Origin: JAJYVT01 sp036796435
GTDB taxonomy: Bacteria > Actinomycetota > Acidimicrobiia > Acidimicrobiales > RAAP-2
DNA length: 64,000 nucleotides
NCBI GenBank assembly: GCA_036796435.1
Contig: DAIRCY010000002.1
Span: 26,923-90,922, forward strand
Direction of reading: 5' to 3'
Every line of letters starts with the position of its first letter. The first letter of the stretch is position 1. Shown piece after piece: positions 1-7,305 of this stretch. A model generated the notes under the pieces. It was not told where the DNA came from, did no database searches, and saw nothing but the letters and a program-made list of their open reading frames with translations. Made by a program: the position numbers and the translations under genes.

Positions 1-795
1 GTCGGGTTGCTCGTAAAGCAGCGTTCAGGCATCGCGAAGACTCATTTGGAGCTCGGCGGCAACTGCGCGACCATCGTCTGCGAGGATGCCGACCTCACAC
101 GTGCGGCAGACCTCATCGTGCGTGGCGGCTACCGCAAGGCCGGTCAGGTGTGCACCTCTGTGCAACGCGTCCTCGTCGTGGACGAGGTCGCGGACGAGCT
201 GGAGGAGATGCTCGCCGAGCGGGTGAAGGGGCTCGAGGTCGGCGATCCTCATCAACGAGGCACGCAGGTCGGCCCGATGGTCTCGGCGGCCGAGCGGGCT
301 CGCGCGGCTCGGATGGTGGACCAGGCGGTTCAGTCGGGTGCGCGCCGGGTCGCCGGGGGCGAGGGCGAGGGGGCGCTGCTCGAGCCCATGCTCCTCGCAG
401 GTGTTCCCGACGAAGCAGACCTCATGAGGAAGGAGATCTTCGCGCCGGTCGTCGCGATCCGGAGTGTCCGGGACCTGGGCGCTGCCGTGGAGGTGGCCAA
501 CTCCACTCGTTACGGACTCCAGGCCGGGATCTTCACGAGCAACATCGACCGGGCGCTGTGGGCTGCCGAGCATCTCGACGTCGGTGGGGTGATGATCAAC
601 GATTCGTCGAGCTATCACGCGGACCTGATGCCCTACGGCGGCCGCCGGGACAGCGGCTTCGGCCTGGAAGGTCCGCGCTATGCCGTGCACGACATGACCG
701 ACCCGCGCACGGTCGTGGTGCATCGGAACCTTTCATGCAACGATGCCGTGCCGAACTGCAGCCGGCCGAAGAGTGGTAACGCAGTGACGGATTGA
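1..795 (+). CDS. Aldehyde dehydrogenase, 5'-truncated by window edge
   Basis: C-terminal 264 residues of an NAD(P)-dependent aldehyde dehydrogenase; the frame is open from the left edge, so the N-terminal cofactor-binding half lies outside. The general-base glutamate is in LELGG (visible residues 16-20) and the catalytic cysteine in GQVCTSVQR (Cys about 50), followed by the family's KEIFAPV stretch. It would oxidise an aldehyde to the acid in the cytosol. It is followed 27 nt later by a cupin and then a second, different aldehyde dehydrogenase, so it probably opens or continues a catabolic operon. The substrate cannot be told from sequence. Confidence 0.9.
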   Translation, partial: VGLLVKQRSGIAKTHLELGGNCATIVCEDADLTRAADLIVRGGYRKAGQVCTSVQRVLVVDEVADELEEMLAERVKGLEVGDPHQRGTQVGPMVSAAERARAARMVDQAVQSGARRVAGGEGEGALLEPMLLAGVPDEADLMRKEIFAPVVAIRSVRDLGAAVEVANSTRYGLQAGIFTSNIDRALWAAEHLDVGGVMINDSSSYHADLMPYGGRRDSGFGLEGPRYAVHDMTDPRTVVVHRNLSCNDAVPNCSRPKSGNAVTD

Positions 796-822
796 ATCCC
801 CGAGGAACCCTAGGGAGAGGAC

Positions 823-1254
823 ATGGCAAGACAGAAGATGGTGCGGAGGTTCGAAGAGTACGAGTGGGTCGACCTCGCGGGACACCGTGACGCCGCACTC
901 ACGAAGCTCCTCGTGACCAAGGAGGAGTGTGGAGCGGAGAACATCGACTTCTTCATCTCGAGCTACGCCCCTAAGGCCTTCGCAGAGGAGCACGTCCACG
1001 GCAAGTCAGAAGAGATCTTCTACTTCATCAAAGGCTCCGGGCTCTTCTTGCTCGATGGTGAGCGCAACCTTATCGAACCGGGCATGGTGATCTTCGTGCC
1101 GCCGGGCACGAAGCATGCCATCTTCAACACCGGCATGGAAGATCTCGTCTTCGTGGTCTGCTCGTCGCCGCCCGAGCCGGAGTTCCACGAGGAGTACGCG
1201 AGCTACTTCAACGCGACCGCCGCACGGTCGCCGGAGGCCGGTGGAAGCACATGA
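823..1254 (+). CDS. Cupin domain protein
   Basis: A 143-residue single-domain cupin. Visible metal-ligand pattern: HVHGKSEE (His57, His59, Glu63) in motif 1 and PPGTKHAIFNTG (His98) in motif 2, which is the usual His-His-Glu-His set for one divalent metal. A good Shine-Dalgarno, GGGAGAGG, lies just before the ATG. Its stop overlaps the next gene's ATG (ATGA at 1251-1254), so the two are probably translationally coupled. Small cupins in such operons may be isomerases, dioxygenases or sugar-binding proteins; the actual reaction is unknown. Confidence 0.85.
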   Translation: MARQKMVRRFEEYEWVDLAGHRDAALTKLLVTKEECGAENIDFFISSYAPKAFAEEHVHGKSEEIFYFIKGSGLFLLDGERNLIEPGMVIFVPPGTKHAIFNTGMEDLVFVVCSSPPEPEFHEEYASYFNATAARSPEAGGST

Positions 1255-2798
1255 CGACGACGAGCAGTAGCACCAGGTTGGCGCAAGCTGGAACGGCTTC
1301 CGGCCGATGGTCACCCGCGCCGCGGGTTTCCGCGTTCCTCGCCGAGCCCAAGGGGCTGTGGATCGACGGGGAGGAGAGGGCCTCCGCCGCCGCCTCGGGC
1401 GCTGCGCGCTTGAGCGTTGTCAACCCCGCTACCGGCGAGGAGCTCACGACGATCGCAGCCGGAAGCCGTCAGGACGTCGACGCCGCGGTGGGCGCAGCAC
1501 GGAGCGCGGTCGCCGCGGGCTCATGGGCGAAGATGCCACCTGCAGGCCGAGAAGAGATCCTCCGCCGGCTCGCAGCGCTCGTCGACGAGCACTCTGAAGA
1601 GCTCGCTCAGCTCGACTGCTTGGACAACGGCATGCCCCTCGGGCACGCTCGGCAGGAGGTGGAGGGAGCCGCCGCCCATCTTCGCTACTACGCGGGATGG
1701 TGCGGCAAGCTCCACGGTGAGACGATCTCCCCCTACCGGGCGGAGCGCCTCTTTGCGTATACCGAGCGCGAGCCGCTCGGCGTGGTGGCGGCCATCACCG
1801 CTTGGAACTTCCCACTCGACAACGCCATGTGGAAGCTCGGTGCGCCGCTCGCGTGCGGGAACTCCGTCGTCTTGAAGCCCGCCGAGGAGACGCCTTTGAG
1901 CGCCCTCTACCTGGCGCGCCTCGCCAAGGAGGCGGGCCTGCCCAATGGGGTGCTCGGCGTGGTGACCGGAACCGGCGAGGGGGCCGGTGCCGCCCTGTGT
2001 TCCCACGACGACGTGGACAAGGTCGCCTTCACGGGCTCCACGGCGACCGGGAAGGAGATCGTGAAGGCGTCGGCGGGCAACCTGAAGCGGGTCACCCTCG
2101 AGCTCGGCGGAAAGTCGCCATCGATCGTGATGGCCGACGCGGACCTCGACCGGCACCTGGGCGAGATCGTCCGAGCGGTCATGCACAACTCGGGCCAGGT
2201 CTGTTCCGCCGGTTCCAGGGTGTTCGTCCAGCGCCGGATCGCCGCGGACGTCGCCGACGGTGCCAGGGAAGCTGCAGCGCGCCTGCGGCTCGGTCCGGGG
2301 TGGCTGCCGGATACCGACCTCGGACCCCTCGTGTCGGTCGCCCAGCTCGAGCGAGTCATGGGGCTCATCGACTCGGGCACCGCCGACGGCGCCTCGCTCG
2401 TCGCCGGAGGCCGCCGGGCCGGTGGCGATCTCAGCGGGGGCTACTTCGTCGAGCCGACCGTCTTCACGGATGTGCACGACTCGATGGCGATAGCTCGCGA
2501 GGAGATCTTCGGCCCGGTAATGTCGATCCTGCCCTTCGACGACCTCGACGAAGTGGCGGCACGTGCGAACGCGTCAGACTACGGGCTCGCGGCCGGCGTG
2601 TGGACCCGCGACATCAGCATCGCCCACGACCTCGCGAAACGGCTCTCCGTGGGCACCGTGTGGGTGAACTGCTACAACCGGTTCGACCCGGCGGTCCCCT
2701 TCGGCGGCTACCGGCAGAGCGGCTACGGGCGCGAGCTCGGCGAGGCGGCGCTCGACGAGTACACCCAGCGCAAGAGCGTGTGGATCAGCCTGTCGTGA
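1251..2798 (+). CDS. NAD(P)-dependent aldehyde dehydrogenase
   Basis: Full-length (515 aa) member of the aldehyde dehydrogenase superfamily. Key residues visible: Asn186 in AWNFP (oxyanion hole), Glu284 in LELGGK (general base) and Cys318 in GQVCSAG (nucleophile). An N-terminal extension of about 30 residues rich in Ser/Thr/Ala precedes the fold. It overlaps the cupin by 4 nt (ATGA) and its stop overlaps the next gene's GTG (GTGA at 2795-2798), so it sits in the middle of a tightly packed operon. It differs clearly from the truncated dehydrogenase at the window edge, so the pathway probably has two aldehyde oxidation steps or two substrates. Specificity is not inferable. Confidence 0.93.
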   Translation: MTTTSSSTRLAQAGTASGRWSPAPRVSAFLAEPKGLWIDGEERASAAASGAARLSVVNPATGEELTTIAAGSRQDVDAAVGAARSAVAAGSWAKMPPAGREEILRRLAALVDEHSEELAQLDCLDNGMPLGHARQEVEGAAAHLRYYAGWCGKLHGETISPYRAERLFAYTEREPLGVVAAITAWNFPLDNAMWKLGAPLACGNSVVLKPAEETPLSALYLARLAKEAGLPNGVLGVVTGTGEGAGAALCSHDDVDKVAFTGSTATGKEIVKASAGNLKRVTLELGGKSPSIVMADADLDRHLGEIVRAVMHNSGQVCSAGSRVFVQRRIAADVADGAREAAARLRLGPGWLPDTDLGPLVSVAQLERVMGLIDSGTADGASLVAGGRRAGGDLSGGYFVEPTVFTDVHDSMAIAREEIFGPVMSILPFDDLDEVAARANASDYGLAAGVWTRDISIAHDLAKRLSVGTVWVNCYNRFDPAVPFGGYRQSGYGRELGEAALDEYTQRKSVWISLS

Positions 2799-3667
2799 CG
2801 GCAACACTGACGCGCCGTCCGCTCGGCGCGGCGACCTACACGTTCCTCTATGCCGGCAACCTCGAAGAGGCCCTCCGATCGCTCGCCTCAGCGGGCATCG
2901 GTCTCGTCGAGCTCACCGCAGCGCCACCGCACGTCGACGGCTGCATGATGGCGCCGGAGGACCGCCGACGCCTCCGACGGCTCGTCGCCGATCTCGGGCT
3001 GCAAGTGCTCACGCTCAATCCCACCTACCTTGACCTCAACATGGTCAGCCTCAACACGGCGTTTCGAGCCGAGAGCATGCGCCAGCTCGAACGCGCGCTG
3101 CAGCTGGCGCACGACCTCGCGGTGGGCATGCTCGTCCTCTTCAGCGGGAGGCGCCACCCGCTCGCACCCGCACCCCGCTCCCTCGTCGAGCCGGTGCTCC
3201 TCGCCGAGCTCTCGCGCCTTTGCGACGTCGGGGCGCGTCTCGGCGTGACGATCGGTCTCGAGAACGGGCCCACCCTCGTGCTCGACCGCGCTGCAGAAGT
3301 CGCCGAGGTGTGCCGGACCTTGGACCGTCCGGAGCTGCGCGCGGTCTACGACGTCGCCAACGCGCAGATGGTGGAGGACCCCGCGGCCGGGATCGCCGAC
3401 GTCTCCGAATACCTTGGCCTCGTGCACCTCTCGGACACCACCTCCACCAAGTGGGCGCACGCTCCGGTCGGCAGCGGGCAAGTCCCCTTCGCCGCAGTCG
3501 CGAAGGCCCTCGACGACGCGGGGTACTCGGGCCCCTCGATCATGGAGATCGTCGACCTCGCCCGGCCGTTGGAGGCACTGGTCGACTCGGCAGCCGCTCT
3601 CTCGCAGATCGGCTGGACTACGGTCGCCGCCATGGGCACCCGGGCGGAGGTCGGAGATCCAAGATGA
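2795..3667 (+). CDS. Sugar phosphate isomerase/epimerase (TIM barrel, AP endonuclease 2-like)
   Basis: A 290-residue protein of the xylose-isomerase-like TIM-barrel superfamily (sugar isomerases, epimerases, hydroxypyruvate isomerases). Signs are the regular beta-alpha repeats and metal-site segments such as IGLENGP (Glu ligand), VYDVANAQM (Asp), LVHLSD (His/Asp) and a late IMEIVD (Glu). The open frame runs much further upstream but is a shadow of the dehydrogenase; the GTG at 2795 is chosen because it forms a GTGA overlap with that gene's stop. The stop overlaps the ATG of the IclR gene by 4 nt. It probably works in the same pathway as the two dehydrogenases; substrate unknown. Confidence 0.85.
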   Translation: MTATLTRRPLGAATYTFLYAGNLEEALRSLASAGIGLVELTAAPPHVDGCMMAPEDRRRLRRLVADLGLQVLTLNPTYLDLNMVSLNTAFRAESMRQLERALQLAHDLAVGMLVLFSGRRHPLAPAPRSLVEPVLLAELSRLCDVGARLGVTIGLENGPTLVLDRAAEVAEVCRTLDRPELRAVYDVANAQMVEDPAAGIADVSEYLGLVHLSDTTSTKWAHAPVGSGQVPFAAVAKALDDAGYSGPSIMEIVDLARPLEALVDSAAALSQIGWTTVAAMGTRAEVGDPR

Positions 3668-4536
3668 GCCCAGCGCCGAGGACCGAGGGGCCCGACGGCG
3701 GCCTCGCGCTTGTTCGGCCGCCAAGCCAAGGAGGGGCTTCCCCCCTAGTGCAGAGCCTCGTGCACGGGCTCCAGATTCTGGACCTCTTCAGCGACATCCG
3801 TCCGGTCATCGGGATCGGAGAGATGGCGCGAGAGCTCGGCGTGCACCGGAGCACCACCTCGCGCCTCGCGGCGACGCTCGCCGCATGCGGGTACCTCGCC
3901 CAGACCGACGATCCCGGTCGGTACCGGCTTGGGGACCGCCTCTTCCGGCTGGGACAGCTCGCCGTTCCCGAGACGGACCTCCGGGTCATCGCGGCAGAGG
4001 AGCTGGGCACGCTCGTGGAGAATGTCGGGGAGACCGCCCACGTCGGGGTGCTCGAGGGGCGTGACGTGACGAGCATCCTCGTGATCGACGGTTGGCGCCC
4101 GCTCCGGCTCCACGGCCAGGTAGGGAAGCGCTCCCCCGCACACTGCAGCAGCCTCGGAAAGGCGCTGCTCAGCTCGCTGAGCCCCGCCCAGCTCTCCCGG
4201 CTGTATGCAGGCGTCAAACTCGAGACGTACACGCCGAACTCCATCCGGACGATCGCGGCGCTGCGTGCCGAGCTGAAGCGGACCCGCGAGCGCGGGTACT
4301 CGCTCGACGATCAGGAGCTCGAGATCGGTCTTCGCTGCATTGGCGCTCCGGTGCTCGGCCCCGCCGGGGAGCCCGTTGCCTCCGTCTCCATCTCCGGCCC
4401 GCTCTCTCGCATGCAAGGTGATCTCCTTCGCCAGCTTGCCGCCGAAGTACCGGCGGTGGCCGCGCGCATCGCCGAACGGCTCGGGGCTGCCCGTCACTCT
4501 CTCGCGCCCACGCCGGAACTCCTCTCGCCGAGCTGA
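3664..4536 (+). CDS. IclR family transcriptional regulator
   Basis: A 290-residue regulator with an N-terminal winged helix-turn-helix (about residues 28-90; GEMARELGVHRSTTSRL is the recognition region) and a C-terminal GAF-like IclR effector domain (about residues 100-275; includes AHCSSLGKALLSSL and the late SISGP). IclR proteins bind small carbon metabolites and usually control the operon beside them. It is the last gene of the operon and its ATG overlaps the preceding stop (ATGA), so it is likely co-transcribed and probably controls that pathway. The longer in-frame extension upstream is a shadow and was not used. Confidence 0.92.
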   Translation: MSPAPRTEGPDGGLALVRPPSQGGASPLVQSLVHGLQILDLFSDIRPVIGIGEMARELGVHRSTTSRLAATLAACGYLAQTDDPGRYRLGDRLFRLGQLAVPETDLRVIAAEELGTLVENVGETAHVGVLEGRDVTSILVIDGWRPLRLHGQVGKRSPAHCSSLGKALLSSLSPAQLSRLYAGVKLETYTPNSIRTIAALRAELKRTRERGYSLDDQELEIGLRCIGAPVLGPAGEPVASVSISGPLSRMQGDLLRQLAAEVPAVAARIAERLGAARHSLAPTPELLSPS

Positions 4537-4542
4537 CAAGAG

Positions 4543-4556
4543 CACCGGCGCCGGTG
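4543..4556 (+). terminator. Possible hairpin terminator after IclR gene
   Basis: Perfect inverted repeat CACCGGCGCCGGTG, seven bases after the IclR stop codon. As an RNA it gives at most a 5-bp stem with a tight loop and there is no T tract, so termination is uncertain. Confidence 0.3.
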
Positions 4557-4754
4557 ACCCCGCCGACGTGTCCCCGCGGACTTGTGGCTCTCGGGTGAGT
4601 TACGAGACGAGTCGGTGTTCTGCGCGCAAGGAGGACCGGTTGGGCGGCAGGGCGCATCGGCGCCGGAGGACGAGCCCGAGACGCTCGTGGGGGCGGCGAT
4701 CGGACACGGACGATGCGCCATCCATTGCCTACCGGCACCGCGGCTGCGTGCGTC

Positions 4755-4795
4755 TCAAACGGATTCCAATCCGTACTGCCGCCTTGAAAGGGTGC
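4755..4795 (-). pseudogene. Degenerate tRNA-Glu-like fragment (T arm to anticodon arm)
   Basis: Read on the minus strand, this stretch resembles the intact tRNA-Glu at 9136-9208. The 14-base block GCCGCCTTGAAAGGG (anticodon loop and 3' stem side) is almost identical, and the T arm keeps a five-pair stem with changed bases. The anticodon stem no longer pairs fully, the T loop is one base short, and no acceptor or D arm is visible. It cannot be a working tRNA. It could be an old attachment-site duplicate or a decayed tRNA copy. Confidence 0.5.
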
Positions 4796-5134
4796 CGGCG
4801 GCGCCCTAGGGCTGGGGCGATTCCACCAATCTTGCCCCTCACCGGGTATTTCCGTGCTCCCCACGCGCGTGAGTGAGTTGTGCGCTGCTACGTCCACGGA
4901 TGGCGCACGACGCGACGGCGAACGGGGTCACCATGGTCGCGGAAGATCCGGATCTGCCGCGGAAACTTGAGCGAGGTCAAGCCCGGGCTGCAAGCCGTCG
5001 CAGCGAAGGCTTGAAGGAGCGAAAAGTCGTCGGAGAGACAATGGATCTGGCCGCCCGCCGTGCGACCTGAGTGCCGCACCTCTGGTGGTACATCGTGCGG
5101 TACGCCGTCACCTGCCGAGCGGCGACTGGTGCTA

Positions 5135-5608
5135 CTAGGCCAGGTACTTGACCAGCCCATCCAGCATGTCGCTGGTGCCTCCCTGGCGAAACAGTGGCGC
5201 CTCGTCGCCGTCGTAACCATCGAGATAGGCACCCTGCTCGGTCCAGGTGAGGGTCGTGGCCTTGTCCATCTCGACGAACGTGATCGTGGCGACGGATACC
5301 GAAATGCGCAGATCATCTGCGTACATCTCGTAGCTGTAGACGAGTTGCTGATCCGGCACGATGTCGTAGTAGAGAGCGTCGTAGGTGTAACTGACACCGT
5401 CGTGGGTGACCCCGAAGCGCTCATGTCCGCCGACCTGGAAGTTGAACTCGGCGGGCCCGGTCGCCGGCTGTGCTTTGGCTATGGCGCCAGTGTCGCCCCA
5501 GACGCTCTTGGCTTCCTCGGATGCAAAGGCAGCGAACACTTTCGAGGGGCAGGCTGCGTACGTCCGCTCGATGACGAACGTGTCGTGTATCACGGATCGA
5601 CTGGTCAT
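5135..5608 (-). CDS. SRPBCC/AHSA1-type START-like domain protein
   Basis: A 157-residue single-domain protein of the helix-grip (SRPBCC, AHSA1-like) family. Features are the early FVIERTYAACPSKVFAAF helix typical of the family and a late LTWTEQGAYLDG strand. Such proteins bind hydrophobic ligands in a deep cavity. It lies 24 nt downstream of an ArsR-type regulator on the same strand, the very common ArsR-plus-AHSA1 pair in actinobacteria, so it is probably controlled by that repressor. Ligand and physiological role are unknown. Confidence 0.85.
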   Translation of the reverse strand: MTSRSVIHDTFVIERTYAACPSKVFAAFASEEAKSVWGDTGAIAKAQPATGPAEFNFQVGGHERFGVTHDGVSYTYDALYYDIVPDQQLVYSYEMYADDLRISVSVATITFVEMDKATTLTWTEQGAYLDGYDGDEAPLFRQGGTSDMLDGLVKYLA

Positions 5609-5632
5609 GGGGATCCTCCTGGTGTCGCCTGC

Positions 5633-6019
5633 TTAGGTTGCCTCGCCGGAATCCCCGGAGTCCCCCTGTCGGAGTTGATCGGCAGCGGCGAGGTATCGCC
5701 CGAGTCCGTCGAGCCGATGCTCGACGAGTGCACAGCGTTGCGAGATCCATCGCTCCGCTGACCGCAACCGTTTCATGTCGAGGGTGCAGGTTCGCGTACG
5801 ACCGACCTTCTCCGACCACACGAGACCGCTCTCCTCAAGGACCTGGACGTGCTGCAGTACGGCAGCGAGCGTCATCGGCAGCCGCTTTCCGAGTTCGCTG
5901 ACGGACGCTGGACCCTGGCTCAAACGCTTCACTATGGAGCGACGCCCTGGATCGGCGAGCGCGTGGAAGATGCGATTCAACTCGAGGTCCACGAGAGTGC
6001 TCGGCACTTCCCACTGCAT
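5633..6019 (-). CDS. ArsR family winged-helix regulator
   Basis: A 128-residue winged helix-turn-helix protein. The opening FHALADPGRRSIVKRLSQGP is the classic ArsR-family start, followed by a recognition helix (MTLAAVLQHVQVLEESGLV) and a wing containing VGRTRTCTLD. No CxC metal motif is present in the recognition helix, so it is probably not a metal sensor; it belongs to the type paired with SRPBCC proteins. A perfect 24-bp palindrome ends 17 bp before its start codon, suggesting autoregulation. It is upstream of and likely co-transcribed with the SRPBCC gene. Confidence 0.9.
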   Translation of the reverse strand: MQWEVPSTLVDLELNRIFHALADPGRRSIVKRLSQGPASVSELGKRLPMTLAAVLQHVQVLEESGLVWSEKVGRTRTCTLDMKRLRSAERWISQRCALVEHRLDGLGRYLAAADQLRQGDSGDSGEAT

Positions 6020-6036
6020 AGCGGTTTTGAGACGCC

Positions 6037-6060
6037 ATAGTCAAGCAGCTGCTTGACTAT
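6037..6060. promoter_or_regulatory. Perfect 24-bp palindrome, likely ArsR-family operator
   Basis: Half-site ATAGTCAAGCAG is followed immediately by its exact reverse complement. It lies 17 bp upstream of the ArsR-type start codon. Dimeric ArsR repressors bind dyads of this kind over their own promoter, so this is the best candidate operator for the ArsR/SRPBCC operon. Confidence 0.7.
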
Positions 6061-6140
6061 TTGTGAGTCTCACAGCTGGTTGCCTCGAGTGGGTGTTGAC
6101 CGGACCCAGGTCTCACCCGCCAGCTCAGCCAAGCAAGGGA

Positions 6141-6184
6141 CTTGACGTGACTTAAGGGTCCGTGCATTCGTACGATACGTCAAG
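6141..6184. promoter_or_regulatory. Spaced inverted repeat upstream of 2-hydroxyacid dehydrogenase gene
   Basis: CTTGACGT at 6141-6148 and its exact complement ACGTCAAG at 6177-6184, separated by 28 bases, in the divergent region. It could be a pair of operator half-sites or chance. No clear -35/-10 pair could be fixed beside it. Confidence 0.3.
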
Positions 6185-6187
6185 GAT

Positions 6188-6253
6188 ATGGCGGTGACCG
6201 GCCCCACGAACACCAACGCCGCTAACGACTTAGTCGCCGTTGGCATCCGATGA
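6188..6253 (+). CDS. Possible 21-aa leader peptide
   Basis: A short frame MAVTGPTNTNAANDLVAVGIR preceded by AAGGA very close to its ATG. Its stop overlaps the ATG of the dehydrogenase gene by 4 nt (ATGA at 6250-6253), the coupling pattern used throughout this window. It may be a genuine leader that feeds ribosomes into the next gene, or a coincidence. No similarity is recognised. Confidence 0.25.
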   Translation: MAVTGPTNTNAANDLVAVGIR

Positions 6254-7215
6254 CATTGGCGAAGTCACCGCCTAGACCGGGCAGTTCCCCGCGCATCGCG
6301 ATCGGACCACCCGGCGTGACCGGGTCGCTCTGGGCTGGTGCTGCGGTCATCGAGGGTGGGGGGGTCACGGTCGGGCCTTTCGATGCACCCGACGGTGTCG
6401 TATGGATGGACATCACCAGCTCTCATCTCGACGAGCTTCGGGAGGTGCTCCGCGGCTCTCCCTCCGTGCGGTGGGTACAGCTCCCGCTCGCGGGCGTGGA
6501 AAGAGTTCTGGATGCAGGCCTCTTCGACCACTCCCGAGTGTGGACTTCGGCGAAGGGTGTCTTCGCTGAGCCGGTAGCGGAGCATGCACTCGCGCTCACG
6601 CTCGCGGGTCTCCGACACTTTCGGGCACGGGCCCGGGCAACGTCCTGGGGCGAGGCCGCCGGGACGTCACTCTACGACCAGCCTGTCACCGTAGTCGGAG
6701 GCGGCGGAATCGCGGCTGCTCTATTGAAGCTCCTGGCTCCGTTCCGCTGCGAGGTGACCGTCGTCCGGCGAACGCCCGTGCCAGTCCCCGGAGCGCGCGT
6801 CACCTTGGGACCCGAGCAACTCCTCGAATCGCTCGCCGGCGCGTCGGTGGTCGTGCTGACCCTTGCGCTCACGCCACAGTCGCGTGGAATCATCGGACAC
6901 GAAGCTCTCGCGGTGATGCGAGGCGATGCGTGGCTCGTGAACGTCGCACGCGGCGGTCTGGTCGAGACCGAAGCGCTCGTCGAGGCCCTGAAGGGAGGGA
7001 CCATCGGCGGTGCGGCGCTGGACGTGACCGATCCTGAGCCACTCCCTCGCGGTCACCCGTTGTGGGATCTTCCCAATTGCTTGATCACCCCGCACACCGC
7101 TGATACCCCGGAGATCGTCGAGAAGTTGCTCACCAGACGCATCGCCGAGAACGTGAGGCGCTTTGCATGCGGCGACGAGTTGCTCGGTCTCGTTGACGTA
7201 GATCTTGGATACTGA
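6250..7215 (+). CDS. D-isomer-specific 2-hydroxyacid dehydrogenase family protein
   Basis: A 321-residue NAD(P)-binding dehydrogenase of the D-2-hydroxyacid family, which reduces 2-keto acids or oxidises D-2-hydroxy acids. The Rossmann motif is present but unusual (VVGGGGIAAALLKLL rather than GxGxxG-x(17)-D). The catalytic arginine sits in NVARGGLVETEAL, and the acid/His end of the active site in ALDVTDPEPLP and CLITPHTAD. The N-terminal substrate domain is short and divergent. It begins with ATG at 6250 in an ATGA overlap with a possible leader peptide. It lies between the ArsR/SRPBCC pair and the Rieske gene. Substrate unknown. Confidence 0.85.
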   Translation: MTLAKSPPRPGSSPRIAIGPPGVTGSLWAGAAVIEGGGVTVGPFDAPDGVVWMDITSSHLDELREVLRGSPSVRWVQLPLAGVERVLDAGLFDHSRVWTSAKGVFAEPVAEHALALTLAGLRHFRARARATSWGEAAGTSLYDQPVTVVGGGGIAAALLKLLAPFRCEVTVVRRTPVPVPGARVTLGPEQLLESLAGASVVVLTLALTPQSRGIIGHEALAVMRGDAWLVNVARGGLVETEALVEALKGGTIGGAALDVTDPEPLPRGHPLWDLPNCLITPHTADTPEIVEKLLTRRIAENVRRFACGDELLGLVDVDLGY

Positions 7216-7237
7216 ATCCTCCGGAGCGTCTCAGCTC

Positions 7238-7268
7238 TTGACCTCAAGTGCACTTGAGATCTTATGGT
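7238..7268 (+). promoter_or_regulatory. SoxR-box-like MerR-family promoter
   Basis: A -35 hexamer TTGACC (7238-7243) and a -10-like TATGGT (7263-7268) are separated by 19 bp, the over-long spacer typical of MerR-family promoters. The spacer holds a perfect 16-bp dyad, CTCAAGTGCACTTGAG (7243-7258), closely matching the known SoxR box CCTCAAGTTAACTTGAGG. Transcription would start about 7275, upstream of the ATG at 7306. No SoxR gene is seen in the window. Confidence 0.7.
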
Positions 7269-7305
7269 AACTCGTGGCGCAGGCGCACACGACTGGAGTC
7301 AGCGG

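Larger units (their letters stand above)
4537..5134. other. Intergenic region after the IclR operon
   Basis: Nearly 600 bases without a convincing gene. It begins with a perfect 14-bp GC-rich palindrome (4543-4556) just after the IclR stop and contains a degenerate tRNA-Glu-like stretch near 4755-4795, described separately. Open frames here have no recognisable domain and no good ribosome-binding site. I see no other structure. Confidence 0.6.

Noticed and set aside
1521..2477. Minus-strand frame of about 318 codons under the aldehyde dehydrogenase
   Set aside because: Antisense shadow; the plus-strand frame has all catalytic residues.
7264..7305. Upstream ATG of the Rieske gene as start
   Set aside because: It falls in the -10 element of the SoxR-like promoter and has no ribosome-binding site, whereas ATG 7306 has GGAG at good spacing.
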